Origin: Ruminococcus sp. | Lineage (GTDB): Bacteria; Bacillota; Clostridia; Oscillospirales; Ruminococcaceae | Length of the DNA stretch: 64,000 bases | Direction: 5' to 3' | NCBI GenBank assembly: GCA_029060305.1 | Contig: JAIDUG010000056.1 | Location: 62,001 to 126,000 of the forward strand | Shown here: positions 1-8,406 of the stretch, piece by piece | Layout of the letters: every line of letters begins with the position of its first letter | Numbering within the stretch: the first letter of the stretch is position 1 | The notes under the pieces: model-generated | Seen by the model: the letters and a program-made list of their open reading frames with translations, nothing else | The model's database searches: none | Told to the model about the DNA's origin: nothing | Translations under genes and position numbers: made by a program

Positions 1-623
1 ATTCTGTGTTGAATAACATCCTGAATACACGTAACGCCGAAAGCCTCACGGTAAAGTCTGTGAAAATATGTTTTGCTGATATTCAAATCATAGCATATAT
101 CGTCAACAGACCATTCTTTCATAGGTGCGGAAGTTATTGCGTTGCGGAGAGCTTTCAGTCTGCTGTAGTGCGGTATATCCGGCAATGTATTTTTTCTGAC
201 TGACATCTCACATAACGATATGAAAATAATCCTCATAGACAATTCCATAAACTCAATATGGTGTCTGCCTTTCTGTGAAAACTCTGATTTCATAGACTGT
301 AATGTGTTTGATATTACAAGGTCGTCGTTAATCTGTACAGGAACATTTATCGGAATGTTCATTGAATCAATGTACTGTCTGTCAACATTTGAAATCTGAA
401 AACTTACATAATCAAATTTTATCGGAGTTTTGTTTACAGAAAAAATTTCGGCTTTGTTTCCTACACTGAATATTGCTGACGACATACATCTGAATTGTAT
501 TTTTTCGCCGTCTATACGGAATATAACCGGTGTTCTGAACAGAAAAAAAGTATAGTTATGGGTGAAGTCTGTTTCAGACAGATTTTTTTTGTTGCAGTTC
601 AGGCATATTTTGTTGATTTTCAT
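1..623 (-). CDS. AraC-family transcriptional regulator, partial (C-terminus cut by window edge)
   Basis: Read on the minus strand from the ATG at 623, which has AAAGGGAC just upstream. About 207 residues are visible and the frame stays open to base 1. The N-terminal ~130 residues look like a cupin-type sensing domain (MKINKICLNCNKKN...). From about residue 165 there is the first helix-turn-helix of an AraC DNA-binding domain: EWSVDDICYDLNISKTYFHR followed by LYREAFGVT, the usual 'S.s.l.r.FK...G.s' pattern. The second helix-turn-helix is outside the window. It is probably an activator of sugar or carbohydrate genes, but the target cannot be seen. It is transcribed leftward, away from the next gene, from its own promoter at 653-681. 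Confidence 0.85.
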   Translation of the reverse strand, partial: MKINKICLNCNKKNLSETDFTHNYTFFLFRTPVIFRIDGEKIQFRCMSSAIFSVGNKAEIFSVNKTPIKFDYVSFQISNVDRQYIDSMNIPINVPVQINDDLVISNTLQSMKSEFSQKGRHHIEFMELSMRIIFISLCEMSVRKNTLPDIPHYSRLKALRNAITSAPMKEWSVDDICYDLNISKTYFHRLYREAFGVTCIQDVIQHR

Positions 624-652
624 ATAGTCCCTTTCAATATAAAATTTTATTT

Positions 653-681
653 ATTATATCATATTGTGAAAAGTTTTTCAA
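653..681 (-). promoter_or_regulatory. Sigma-A type promoter of the AraC-family gene
   Basis: Minus strand: TTGAAA (681-676), 17-base spacer, TATAAT (658-653), about 30 bases before the ATG at 623. Confidence 0.7.
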
Positions 682-748
682 TAAATTTTATGCATTCCGG
701 AAAAAATTACATATTATATACAAATTGATTAAATTATTGTGATTTTTA

Positions 749-777
749 TTGACATTCCGTTGTTTTTGTGATATTAT
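749..777 (+). promoter_or_regulatory. Sigma-A type promoter
   Basis: TTGACA (749-754), 17-base spacer, TATTAT (772-777), ahead of the gene starting at 852. Confidence 0.7.
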
Positions 778-851
778 ATCTTTAAGAAGAATAAGGCTTT
801 ACGGCTTTATATAAACACCCGTTCCCTGTTTTTTAAAAAGGAGGATTCTCT

Positions 852-2741
852 ATGGCTGAGAATATTAACAACAATGAAAATTTCAACAACGCTGTATCAG
901 GTGTTGAACGCATTTCAAAGAAAAAGGGTAAGAAAATAGCTTTAATCAGCGGAATAACTGCTGTTGCACTTGTCGGTGGAGGTACAGCGGTATATAATCT
1001 TTCTGATTTCGTGAAGAATCAGGTTAATCTCCGTGTCATGAAACCTGCTAACTATTATGCGTGGGTTACTGAGGAAAACGCAAAGAATTTTGCATCATCT
1101 GCAAAGGAAAGTTACCAGAAAACTATTGACAGGACTGCCAACGGTCAAACTGGTAATGTATCCCTTAAGTACACAGCTACTGACGATTTCAAAGACTACG
1201 TACTCAATGAAATACTGGGTGCACAGTATAATGGTTACACCGACGAAGAATCACAGATGATTGTTGGTATAATTAATAATATAAATGAGGTTGCAATCGG
1301 CGGTAACGTTTCTGTAAAGGACAATTTATTGTCAGGTGACATTTTTGCATCTCTCAACGGTGAAAATCTTATCAGTAGTGACATTGCACTTGATTATGAT
1401 AATTTCGAATACTTTATGCGTGTTCCTGCACTTACTGAACAGTGGCTTTGTGTGTTAATGGAAGAAAATATGCCTAACTATTTAATGGGGACTGCTTCTG
1501 AGAATCTTATGAAAAATCCTGCTGAATATCTTTCAGCGGAAGAACTTGAGGACATCATTATAAGATACACAAATGTATGGAATGAAACTGTTTCCGACAT
1601 TGAACTTGAAAAGAAAGAAGCCGTTGACATATGCGATATTACGATGGACTATACCGTTGTTTCCGTTGAATTTACTGAGGCAGATGTTATTGAACTTTCA
1701 ACAAACTATGTCAACGAACTTAAAAACGACGAAATTATAAAAAATATGGTCGTGAACAAAATGGAAATCTGCACCGAAGATGAATATATTGAAGAACTTG
1801 ATGATATTCTTGAAGAACTTTCAGAAAAGGAAGTTTCCGACAGTGACATATCAGCTACATTTAATACCTACATTGACCCTAAAGGCGATATTCGTGGAAT
1901 TAAGCTTATTGCTGACAGTGAAGAATTTTTTATGGGATTCGGTAAGGACGGCGATAATGTACGTGGTGAAGTTTACTTCTCAGAAGACAATGAAAAAGAT
2001 TTCAGCGTTGAAATTTATGCAGATGAGACAGACGGTAAGTACAACGGAAACATTGATTTCACTGTTTATGATTCCGAAGATACAACACAGGTTTCAGTAG
2101 AGTTTGTGGACTATGAGGTTGTGAACGAAGATAACGGTTATTTCAATGCCGGTGTTACGCTTATTATTCCGAACGTTGACCCGATTGCTGTTGATTTCAC
2201 TTCCGACGGCAATTCTCAGGATATTTCTTACAATATCAATTTTGACGGTACAGACTATGGAACAGTTACTCTCAGTATGTCGGCAAATGACGGAGCAGAA
2301 GTTTCAATGCCTGCAAAAGACGGTGCATTTATAATCAGTCCTTATACGGATTCTGAGCCTGACCTTGAGGACTACATTCCCGAAGAAAATATGAAAACTT
2401 TTATTCATGACGTTCTTGTAAAGATTGGTTTCAGCGAGGAAGTTGCTACCGACGGTGCAGATGACATTACTGAAGAAATATACAGCGATAACAGTGCTAC
2501 TATACCTACAACGTATGAAACTTATGATTCTGAGATAGACTGGGACGATATTGACGATACTTTCGGCGGATTTGATACTGATGAGGGTTTCACATATGAC
2601 GATACAAAAATAGAAGAAGAAACAGAAACGTCCACACTTCCTTATGATTCCACTATAAATTATTCTCAGGGAAATGCAGATACAAATTCATATGTTCCCG
2701 ATTTTGATAATGATGAGGATTTTATGTACTTTGGATTCTAA
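852..2741 (+). CDS. Large acidic membrane-anchored protein of unknown function
   Basis: Protein of 629 residues; start ATG preceded by AAGGAGG. A short Asn-rich cytoplasmic N-terminus and a KKKGKK patch precede one membrane segment at about residues 29-48 (IALISGITAVALVGGGTAVY), so most of the protein would be outside the cell. The exterior part is strongly acidic with no domain I recognise; the last ~110 residues are Asp/Glu/Thr-rich and probably unfolded. It has its own promoter and terminator and is therefore monocistronic, not part of the two-component operon that follows. A role at the cell surface is inference only. Similar build (Lys patch, one membrane span, acidic outside) recurs in the proteins at 18526 and 47295. 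Confidence 0.8.
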   Translation: MAENINNNENFNNAVSGVERISKKKGKKIALISGITAVALVGGGTAVYNLSDFVKNQVNLRVMKPANYYAWVTEENAKNFASSAKESYQKTIDRTANGQTGNVSLKYTATDDFKDYVLNEILGAQYNGYTDEESQMIVGIINNINEVAIGGNVSVKDNLLSGDIFASLNGENLISSDIALDYDNFEYFMRVPALTEQWLCVLMEENMPNYLMGTASENLMKNPAEYLSAEELEDIIIRYTNVWNETVSDIELEKKEAVDICDITMDYTVVSVEFTEADVIELSTNYVNELKNDEIIKNMVVNKMEICTEDEYIEELDDILEELSEKEVSDSDISATFNTYIDPKGDIRGIKLIADSEEFFMGFGKDGDNVRGEVYFSEDNEKDFSVEIYADETDGKYNGNIDFTVYDSEDTTQVSVEFVDYEVVNEDNGYFNAGVTLIIPNVDPIAVDFTSDGNSQDISYNINFDGTDYGTVTLSMSANDGAEVSMPAKDGAFIISPYTDSEPDLEDYIPEENMKTFIHDVLVKIGFSEEVATDGADDITEEIYSDNSATIPTTYETYDSEIDWDDIDDTFGGFDTDEGFTYDDTKIEEETETSTLPYDSTINYSQGNADTNSYVPDFDNDEDFMYFGF

Positions 2742-2763
2742 GAACGTTTAATTAAAAAAACTA

Positions 2764-2797
2764 AACTGTCGTACATTGTGTACGGCAGTTTTTTTGT
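2764..2797 (+). terminator. Rho-independent terminator
   Basis: AACTGTCGTAC (2764-2774) pairs with GTACGGCAGTT (2780-2790), followed by a T run. Confidence 0.85.
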
Positions 2798-2804
2798 GAT
2801 TGTA

Positions 2805-2833
2805 TTGCATTTTCCGACAAAAAAACGTATACT
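2805..2833 (+). promoter_or_regulatory. Promoter of the two-component operon
   Basis: TTGCAT (2805-2810), 17-base spacer, TATACT (2828-2833). Confidence 0.65.
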
Positions 2834-2870
2834 ATATATAAACAGACTTTTTTTGACGGGAGGTTTTTTT

Positions 2871-3569
2871 ATGATATATCTGCTTGAGGATGATTCGGGA
2901 ATAAGAAATTTTGTTACATACGCCCTTAATAATTCGGGTCTTGAAACGGAAGACTTTGAATTTCCGTCAGCTTTCTGGAAAGCTATGGAAGAAAAATTAC
3001 CTGACCTGATTTTGCTTGACATAATGTTGCCAGAAGAAGACGGTCTTTCAATACTCCGGAAAATCCGTTCCGTTTCGGTGACGGAAAGACTTCCTGTTAT
3101 AATGCTTACTGCAAAAAGTACGGAATACGACAAGGTTGAGGGACTGGACAGCGGTGCGGACGACTATGTTTCAAAACCTTTCGGCATTATGGAACTTCTT
3201 TCACGTATAAGGGCTTTATTAAGACGGACTGCTGAAAACAACAATACGGAAAAAATTTCTCTGTCAGTAGGGAAGATATGTATTTATCCGTCAAAACATG
3301 AAGTATTGTCGGACGGTGTGAAAATAAATCTCACTCTCAAAGAATATGAATTGCTTTTATGGCTTGTAAGAAACAAAGGAGAAGTTTATTCCCGTGATAC
3401 TCTTCTGCAAAAAATATGGGGTTATGACTTTTCCGGTGAGAGCAGGACTGTTGACGTACATATAAGGACTTTACGCTCAAAACTCGGAGACGGTGGCGAT
3501 ATTATTAAAACCATTCGTGGAGTAGGTTACAAAGCGGAGGATACAGAAATTGACAAAAAAAATATTTAA
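2871..3569 (+). CDS. OmpR/PhoB-family response regulator
   Basis: Protein of 232 residues, start ATG at 2871 chosen for the GGGAGG site just before it (a longer frame opens at 2778 but lacks a site and overlaps the promoter). Receiver domain at 1-120 with acidic pair D7/D8, phospho-acceptor D50 (LLDIMLPEEDG), T80 and K102 (SKPF). Winged-helix DNA-binding domain at about 130-225 (LTLKEYELLLWLVRNKGEV, SRTVDVHIRTLRSKL). This is the PhoB/PhoP type. The histidine kinase gene overlaps its 3' end by 20 bases, so the two are translated together and almost surely form a pair. The signal is not visible from the sequence; PhoPR- or WalRK-like roles are possible. Confidence 0.93.
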   Translation: MIYLLEDDSGIRNFVTYALNNSGLETEDFEFPSAFWKAMEEKLPDLILLDIMLPEEDGLSILRKIRSVSVTERLPVIMLTAKSTEYDKVEGLDSGADDYVSKPFGIMELLSRIRALLRRTAENNNTEKISLSVGKICIYPSKHEVLSDGVKINLTLKEYELLLWLVRNKGEVYSRDTLLQKIWGYDFSGESRTVDVHIRTLRSKLGDGGDIIKTIRGVGYKAEDTEIDKKNI

Positions 3570-4854
3570 CAGTATAGTAATAACGTCAGTTATAACGAAT
3601 GTTGTAACGCTGATTCTTATGAATGTCATTGATATAAGCAGTACGGTAAATGTGGGAATATTTTTCGCATCTGTTCTGATTGCAACTGTTTTTGCGTTGC
3701 GACTTTCAAGAAAAATAACCCGTCCGCTTATCGAAGTCAACCCCGACGACCCTAAAATAAATTATTCAGAAATAAACCCTCTTATTAAAAAAATCCGTAC
3801 TCAGAAAGGCAAAATAAGTCGTCAGAAACACGAAGTGATGAACGGTCGTGAACAGTTGAGCCTCATAACCGAAAATATGAATGAGGGAATAGTTATTGCA
3901 GACCTTAGAAACAATATTCTTTCGTGTAATTCCGGAGCGTTGAAACTTTTAGGAGTAAAGAACGTCGGAGAGGGACAGAGCATTTATTTACTGAATGATT
4001 CTGAAACTTTTCGTCACTGCATTCAGAACGCTATGGGCGGACGTAATTCAAGCTGTATTCTGAAAACTCCCGACGGTGAAAGGGAAATCATTGCAAGCCC
4101 TTCAAATACTACTGATACTGTAAACGGTATTGTAGTATTCATATTTGACGTTACTGAAAAACAACAGCTTGAAACTATGCGACGTGAATTTACTTCAAAC
4201 GTCTCTCACGAACTCAAAACACCATTGACTACAATTTACGGTATTTCCGATATGCTTGCAAACGGTATCGTAAAACCGGAAGATGTGGGACATTTCGGAA
4301 AGAATATCCGCAGTGAAGCTGAAAGGCTTATTATTCTTATAAACGATATTGTCTCGCTTTCGAAACTTGACGAAAATTCTATACCTCGTGACGACGTTGA
4401 GACGGATTTATATGAACTTGCTGAAAAAATTCTTGAGAGACTTAGGCACAGTGCGTCAGAAAAAGATATAAGTTTAAGTCTTTCCGGAGAACACGTCAGT
4501 ATTATCGGCAACAGAACGGTTCTCGACGAAATAATATATAATCTTTGCGACAACGCTATAAAATACAATAAGGTTTCCGGACGTGTGGACGTGAAAGTTT
4601 CACACATACCAACTAAGATACTTGTTACAGTAAGTGATACAGGTATGGGTATACCGTCTGAACATATCAACCGTATTTTTGAACGTTTCTACCGTGTGGA
4701 TAAAAGTCATTCACGACAGATTAAAGGTACTGGTTTGGGTCTTTCTATCGTGAAACACGGTGTTATTTATCATAACGGTACAATAAGGGTTGAAAGTAAA
4801 GTCGGAAAAGGTTCAGTATTTATTTTGGAGTTTCCGACAGAAAACAGAAAATAA
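3550..4854 (+). CDS. PhoR-like sensor histidine kinase
   Basis: Protein of 434 residues starting at TTG 3550, with GGAGG nine bases upstream and overlapping the response-regulator gene. Two membrane segments (about 6-25 and 34-50) enclose only a very short outside loop, so it probably does not bind a large extracellular ligand. A PAS domain lies at about 100-205. The HisKA domain has H220 in SNVSHELKTPLTT. The ATPase domain has the N box (NLCDNAIKYN, 331-340), G1 (DTGMGIP, 363-369) and G2 (GTGLGLSIV, 393-401). All catalytic boxes are intact. Short-loop PhoR kinases often sense through a partner transporter; no Pst transporter is in this window. Confidence 0.92.
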   Translation: MTKKIFNSIVITSVITNVVTLILMNVIDISSTVNVGIFFASVLIATVFALRLSRKITRPLIEVNPDDPKINYSEINPLIKKIRTQKGKISRQKHEVMNGREQLSLITENMNEGIVIADLRNNILSCNSGALKLLGVKNVGEGQSIYLLNDSETFRHCIQNAMGGRNSSCILKTPDGEREIIASPSNTTDTVNGIVVFIFDVTEKQQLETMRREFTSNVSHELKTPLTTIYGISDMLANGIVKPEDVGHFGKNIRSEAERLIILINDIVSLSKLDENSIPRDDVETDLYELAEKILERLRHSASEKDISLSLSGEHVSIIGNRTVLDEIIYNLCDNAIKYNKVSGRVDVKVSHIPTKILVTVSDTGMGIPSEHINRIFERFYRVDKSHSRQIKGTGLGLSIVKHGVIYHNGTIRVESKVGKGSVFILEFPTENRK

Positions 4855-4856
4855 TA

Positions 4857-4901
4857 CAAAAAAGCCGTTTTTGCTTTTCGGGAGCAGGATGGCTTTTTTT
4901 A
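4857..4901 (+). terminator. Probable terminator
   Basis: AAAAAAGCC and GGCTTTTTTT flank an imperfect hairpin directly after the kinase stop; T run at the end. Confidence 0.6.
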
Positions 4902-4906
4902 TTATG

Positions 4907-5284
4907 TTATTTTTCATTGTACCATTTTTCTATCGCTTGCAAATCACTGTCGTGAGTGGTTTCTGATACGTTTTTTATCAGAACTTCTTTTATTACAGAC
5001 TTATCACCAGTAATAAGCCATTCTATTATCTTGTTGCAGAAGTGAACTATATTCAGTCGCATATCTTCGTTGACAATCACATCATTCAGTACTCTTTCGA
5101 CGTGGTGAGAAGTTGAGTTGTTTTTTTCTGCAACGGTTTCTGTTGCATTGTAAATCATTTCCAGAATAGCGTTTTTGTTTTTGGATTCGGAATTTGAAGA
5201 AGTTACAGAATTGTATTTTTCGTTGGATATTTCCGTTTCTTTCAGAATTTCAATAAGTATGTGTATTCTTTTACTTGTAATCAT
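4907..5284 (-). CDS. Hypothetical protein, 125 aa
   Basis: Frame of 125 residues on the minus strand with GGAAAG nine bases before the ATG at 5284. Mostly helical, charged, no membrane segment, no Cys/His motif that suggests metal binding. A Ser/Asn/Lys stretch at about 24-38 may be a linker. I do not recognise a family. It converges on the histidine-kinase gene and is divergent from spoIIID, so it stands alone. Confidence 0.6.
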   Translation of the reverse strand: MITSKRIHILIEILKETEISNEKYNSVTSSNSESKNKNAILEMIYNATETVAEKNNSTSHHVERVLNDVIVNEDMRLNIVHFCNKIIEWLITGDKSVIKEVLIKNVSETTHDSDLQAIEKWYNEK

Positions 5285-5441
5285 AGACTATCTTTCCTTT
5301 GCTTTGATATTATTTCAAGTATATCACGGAATCATTTTTATGTCAACCGTCACTGAATTTTATCGGAAAAATTATTCTTTTTAAAACTTTTTCCGCATAT
5401 AAATTTACATAACCGCTAACAGCAAAGGAGGGATAACCATA

Positions 5442-5720
5442 ATGTTGAAGCAACTACCTGACCAAAGAGCGGTAATTCTCGGGCAGTACATAATCGAAAC
5501 AAAATCAACAGTACGTGCTGCCGCTAAAAAGTTCGGCATTTCAAAAAGCACTGTGCATAAGGATGTGAGTGAACGTCTCAGAAAAGAAAATCCGGCACTT
5601 TATGCACAGGTCAAGGATATACTCGAAATAAACAAACAGGAACGTCACATTCGTGGCGGAATGGCAACAAAACTTAAATATGAAAAGATTGCGGAAAAAA
5701 AAGTGAAATATAAATACTGA
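5442..5720 (+). CDS. spoIIID: Sporulation transcription factor SpoIIID
   Basis: Protein of 92 residues, normal for SpoIIID, with AAAGGAGGG before the ATG. The helix-turn-helix at about 22-45 (TVRAAAKKFGISKSTVHKDVSERL) and the basic C-terminal tail (HIRGGMATKLKYEKIAEKK) match SpoIIID, the mother-cell regulator that acts with sigma-E to switch genes on and off during engulfment. In Bacillus it binds DNA as a monomer using both the helix-turn-helix and the basic tail; both are present here. It is flanked by its own terminator. Its presence argues that this organism has, or recently had, an endospore programme. Confidence 0.93.
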   Translation: MLKQLPDQRAVILGQYIIETKSTVRAAAKKFGISKSTVHKDVSERLRKENPALYAQVKDILEINKQERHIRGGMATKLKYEKIAEKKVKYKY

Positions 5721-5729
5721 TTCAGAAAA

Positions 5730-5760
5730 GGCTGTCTGTGCAAATGGACAGTCTTTTTTG
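5730..5760 (+). terminator. Rho-independent terminator of spoIIID
   Basis: GGCTGTC and GACAGTC form a hairpin (loop TGTGCAAATG) followed by TTTTTT. Confidence 0.8.
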
Positions 5761-5870
5761 TGCATATTTCACAAAATTACAAAAACCACTTGACAAAAAT
5801 CGGGTGGGTGTACAATAAATGTGTAAAAATAATGCACAAATATTTGTATTATAAAATAAGGAGATTAAAT

Positions 5871-6170
5871 ATGGGAAAAGATAATAAAGCATTTAAATGT
5901 CCTAATTGTGGTTGTACTAATTATACAGAGTATGACCATACGTTAAGAAATGGTCTTATTGCTTCTGGAGTAAGAGTGCTTTTGTTAGGTCCGCTGAGTG
6001 TTTTGTTAGTACCTTTGGGAGCCGGAGAAAATAGTACAGGTAAAAAATGTAATAACTGTGGAAAAAAAGTTGCAAATAAACGTTCAGATTCGAATAGACG
6101 AATGTTGAAAGCATCAAGCGAGTGTTTAAGCGAACAGTTAGTAAAAAATAATGAAAATAACGATGATTGA
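5871..6170 (+). CDS. Small zinc-ribbon protein
   Basis: Protein of 99 residues; start ATG at 5871 chosen because of AAGGAG eight bases upstream, although the frame is open from 5760. Two CxxC knuckles (CPNCGC at 9-14 and CNNCGK at about 60-65) would hold one zinc ion. Between them lies a hydrophobic stretch (VRVLLLGPLSVLLVPLGAG) that could be a hairpin membrane insertion. Basic/Asn-rich tail. No specific function can be assigned. A TTGACA box at 5790 sits only 15 bases from a TACAAT, so the promoter is uncertain. Confidence 0.7.
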   Translation: MGKDNKAFKCPNCGCTNYTEYDHTLRNGLIASGVRVLLLGPLSVLLVPLGAGENSTGKKCNNCGKKVANKRSDSNRRMLKASSECLSEQLVKNNENNDD

Positions 6171-6197
6171 TGATGACGATTATTATTAATTTAAGAA

Positions 6198-6226
6198 AAA
6201 GGACTGTCAGAAATGGCAGTCCTTTT
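6198..6226 (+). terminator. Rho-independent terminator
   Basis: AAAGGACTG pairs with CAGTCCTTT, then TTTT. Confidence 0.8.
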
Positions 6227-6459
6227 AATCTATGTGAAAAGCAGTATTCTGATTTATACCCGACGTTTCGGAGCAATTCACGGGCATAAATCAGCCACTC
6301 CGGAACAGTATATATCATAATTTCCGCTTATCTTATTCTATGCAGAATCTTTTAAAATGCAACAAGTAAATTTCTGCCATTCTCACTTTACTGTCACAAT
6401 TGTAACGTCTCTGTAACTGAATGGAATATTTCCGTAAACAAAACGGTACTTTTTTGTTA
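6227..6459. other. AT-rich non-coding stretch
   Basis: No frame with a ribosome site, no RNA gene and no repeat was recognised here; a promoter begins at 6460. Confidence 0.5.
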
Positions 6460-6488
6460 TTGCAATTTTATCCCATAGGTATTATAAT
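6460..6488 (+). promoter_or_regulatory. Promoter for leader RNA and lipoprotein gene
   Basis: TTGCAA (6460-6465), 17-base spacer, TATAAT (6483-6488); expected transcript start near 6495. Confidence 0.7.
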
Positions 6489-6494
6489 ATAATC

Positions 6495-6615
6495 ACAGCA
6501 GGATTAAACGCTTTTGAATAAAAAAATTCCACTGCGTCCACACAACGCAGTTACTCACACACACATATATAAAGAAAACTGTTGGCTATTAAACCAACAG
6601 TTTTCTTTGTATAAA
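6495..6615 (+). ncRNA. Candidate leader/attenuator or small RNA ending in a terminator
   Basis: Between the promoter and the lipoprotein gene the transcript would fold a hairpin ACTGCGT/ACGCAGT (about 6532-6552), pass a CA-rich run, and then a strong terminator-like hairpin AGAAAACTGTTGG / CCAACAGTTTTCTTT (about 6572-6611). The ribosome site of the next gene (AAAAGGAG) lies immediately after it. Either a ~120-base RNA is made, or read-through past the hairpin controls the lipoprotein gene. No known riboswitch class is recognised. Confidence 0.45.
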
Positions 6616-6627
6616 AGGAGATAAATA

Positions 6628-7761
6628 ATGAAAGTATTTATTTTGTTTGTTTTGTGCATTATGACTTTTATGTTTACGGGTTGCCGTAAGGATATGAATG
6701 AAGAAGAAGTAATGAAATACCTTGAAAACCGTTATCATCAGACATTTACGCTTGTATCGTCAAAACAATATCCACGTGAGGAGCGGAATTATCTGGACGG
6801 ACGTGTTGAGCCGGTCAGTACAACATATGGTGCAGGAAATAAAGATGATATTGTTGATATATATGCGGACGAAAACGGTCTTGAATTTCATGTATATCAT
6901 TTTTTCAGATACGGCGTAGTAGGAAACTGGGTTGTTACAGATGATTATTGCGTACAGGAACTTATTTCACAGCCTGAAATATATGCACCTCTGGAAGAAT
7001 CTGAATTTGATTTTGAATACTTTAATACTATCGGTATGGACGAAGAACGGCGTGCGGGATTTTATGTTACTGTTTCTGATATAGACGATATAAGACCGGT
7101 TGCAGAACTTGCGTTCAGTGTTGTGGAGAATGATAAAGCAGTTTTATGTGATTACGGAATTATTGACAATGACGATTTTTTCAATATGTCAATTATTCCT
7201 GCAATATATCTTATAGATAAAGACGGTACAGAACTCGGTAAACTTAAATTCCGTACCGAACAGATACCGCAGGTAACTGATAAAGAGGCTTTTATACATA
7301 TTGCAGAAAAGCGTTTTTCAGGCTGGCATAACTATGGAAACTGTGAAAAAATTCCTCTGTATGTTGGTGATGAACGTATAGCCTTTATTGAACTTAATAA
7401 TTATTGGAACAGGAATTATAATATTCAGGACACTGTACCGCTTCATGAAAAAATGGAATTTAAACAGCTCCGTACTTTGTGCGAACTGGCAGGGTATACC
7501 GTTAAACCAAATGGAAACAAACTTCGTATTGAAAAAGGTGATGACAGAATTACTATACGACGTACTAAAAATATAAATTCTGCTGATAGAAGTGACTTTA
7601 CTGTTTATAAAAACGGTGAAATTTTTATACCTGAGGGTATAATAGATAATTATTTGCAGGAAGATTTATGTGCGCTTACAATTGCGGACTATTATTATCT
7701 TTTCGGTATAAAAATTACTGTTGACTATGAAAACGTAAAAGCAATAGTTGAAACAGATTGA
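6628..7761 (+). CDS. Lipoprotein of unknown function
   Basis: Protein of 377 residues with a lipoprotein signal peptide: MKVFILFVLCIMTFMFTGC, cleavage before Cys19, so it would be tethered to the outer face of the membrane. The region after about residue 275 (MEFKQLRTLCELAGYTVK...ITVDYENVKAIVE) resembles the copper-amine-oxidase N-terminal-like repeat common in clostridial surface proteins, an inference from pattern only. The middle has no known motif. Start ATG has AAAAGGAG upstream. The gene directly follows a terminator-like hairpin, suggesting read-through control. Confidence 0.75.
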   Translation: MKVFILFVLCIMTFMFTGCRKDMNEEEVMKYLENRYHQTFTLVSSKQYPREERNYLDGRVEPVSTTYGAGNKDDIVDIYADENGLEFHVYHFFRYGVVGNWVVTDDYCVQELISQPEIYAPLEESEFDFEYFNTIGMDEERRAGFYVTVSDIDDIRPVAELAFSVVENDKAVLCDYGIIDNDDFFNMSIIPAIYLIDKDGTELGKLKFRTEQIPQVTDKEAFIHIAEKRFSGWHNYGNCEKIPLYVGDERIAFIELNNYWNRNYNIQDTVPLHEKMEFKQLRTLCELAGYTVKPNGNKLRIEKGDDRITIRRTKNINSADRSDFTVYKNGEIFIPEGIIDNYLQEDLCALTIADYYYLFGIKITVDYENVKAIVETD

Positions 7762-7792
7762 TTTTTGTCTGATTATATGTTATTATTTAAAT

Positions 7793-7902
7793 GGACAAGG
7801 ATAAAAACACAACGTGTACAAACACAGAGCCGGTAGGTAGTCCGGACGCATCTGTTTGAAGATGTAAGTAACCTTCCTCCTTAGGTCGTCCGTTCCTTGT
7901 CG
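7793..7902 (+). ncRNA. yjdF-type riboswitch
   Basis: A compact RNA of about 108 bases closes with GACAAGGA (7794-7801) paired to TCCTTGTC (7894-7901). Inside are hairpins GTGT/ACAC (7814-7825), CCGG/CCGG (7830-7845) or the alternative GGACG (7844-7848)/CGTCC (7887-7891), CATCT/AGATG (7849-7864), and ACCT/AGGT (7871-7886). The loop of the last hairpin holds CCTCCTT, the exact complement of the ribosome site AAGGAGG (7913-7919) of the following gene. The gene downstream is yjdF, and the yjdF RNA motif is known to lie before such genes in Firmicutes and to bind azaaromatic compounds. Class assignment rests on this context and size; I could not run a covariance search. Confidence 0.8.
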
Positions 7903-7927
7903 TCATTATAAAAAGGAGGGCGTTTCT

Positions 7928-8344
7928 ATGGGTAAAACTCAGGGAACATTCACGGTTTTTTATGACGGACAGTTTTGGGTCGGTGTTTTGGAAAACGTGA
8001 CCGGTGAGAAATTGACTGCCTGTAAAGTAACTTTTGGCGCAGAACCTAAACCGTCGGAAATTTACGACTTTATTATTGCTTATTACAGCAGAATGAAATT
8101 CAGTCCGGAAATTACTGTCACTGTAAAGGAATCTTCAAAAAATCCGAAACGTTTACAGCGTGAGGCAAAAAAACAGATGCAGAATGTTGGAATAGGTACA
8201 AAGTCACAACAAGTACTGAAGTTACAGCATGAATCAATGAAAATTCAACGTAATAATGTCCGCAAGGAAAACCTTGAAAATCAAAAACAATATCAGTTTC
8301 AACTCAGACAGCAGAAGAAAAAATCTAAACATAAAGGTCACTGA
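7928..8344 (+). CDS. yjdF: YjdF family protein (DUF2992)
   Basis: Protein of 138 residues with GGAGGG eight bases upstream. The N-terminal ~70 residues form the typical YjdF fold start (GTFTVFYDGQFWVGVLE, then KVTFGAEPKPSEIYDFI). The C-terminal half is basic and helical with the family signature KNPKRLQREAKKQM, GIGTKSQQVLKLQHE, ending in a Gln/Lys tail. It is full length. In related bacteria this protein is controlled by the yjdF riboswitch and is thought to help cope with toxic azaaromatic compounds; its biochemical activity is not established. Translation is probably gated by the RNA at 7793-7902, whose CCTCCTT loop can mask its ribosome site. Confidence 0.9.
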   Translation: MGKTQGTFTVFYDGQFWVGVLENVTGEKLTACKVTFGAEPKPSEIYDFIIAYYSRMKFSPEITVTVKESSKNPKRLQREAKKQMQNVGIGTKSQQVLKLQHESMKIQRNNVRKENLENQKQYQFQLRQQKKKSKHKGH

Positions 8345-8354
8345 TTTGTTTTTC

Positions 8355-8388
8355 CTGCTCCGGAAATATTTCCGTGAGCAGTTTTTTA
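8355..8388 (+). terminator. Rho-independent terminator of yjdF
   Basis: CTGCTC (8355-8360) pairs with GAGCAG (8376-8381), with inner GGAAA/TTTCC pairing, then TTTTTT. Confidence 0.85.
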
Positions 8389-8406
8389 TAGAAAGGAGTT
8401 AAATAA

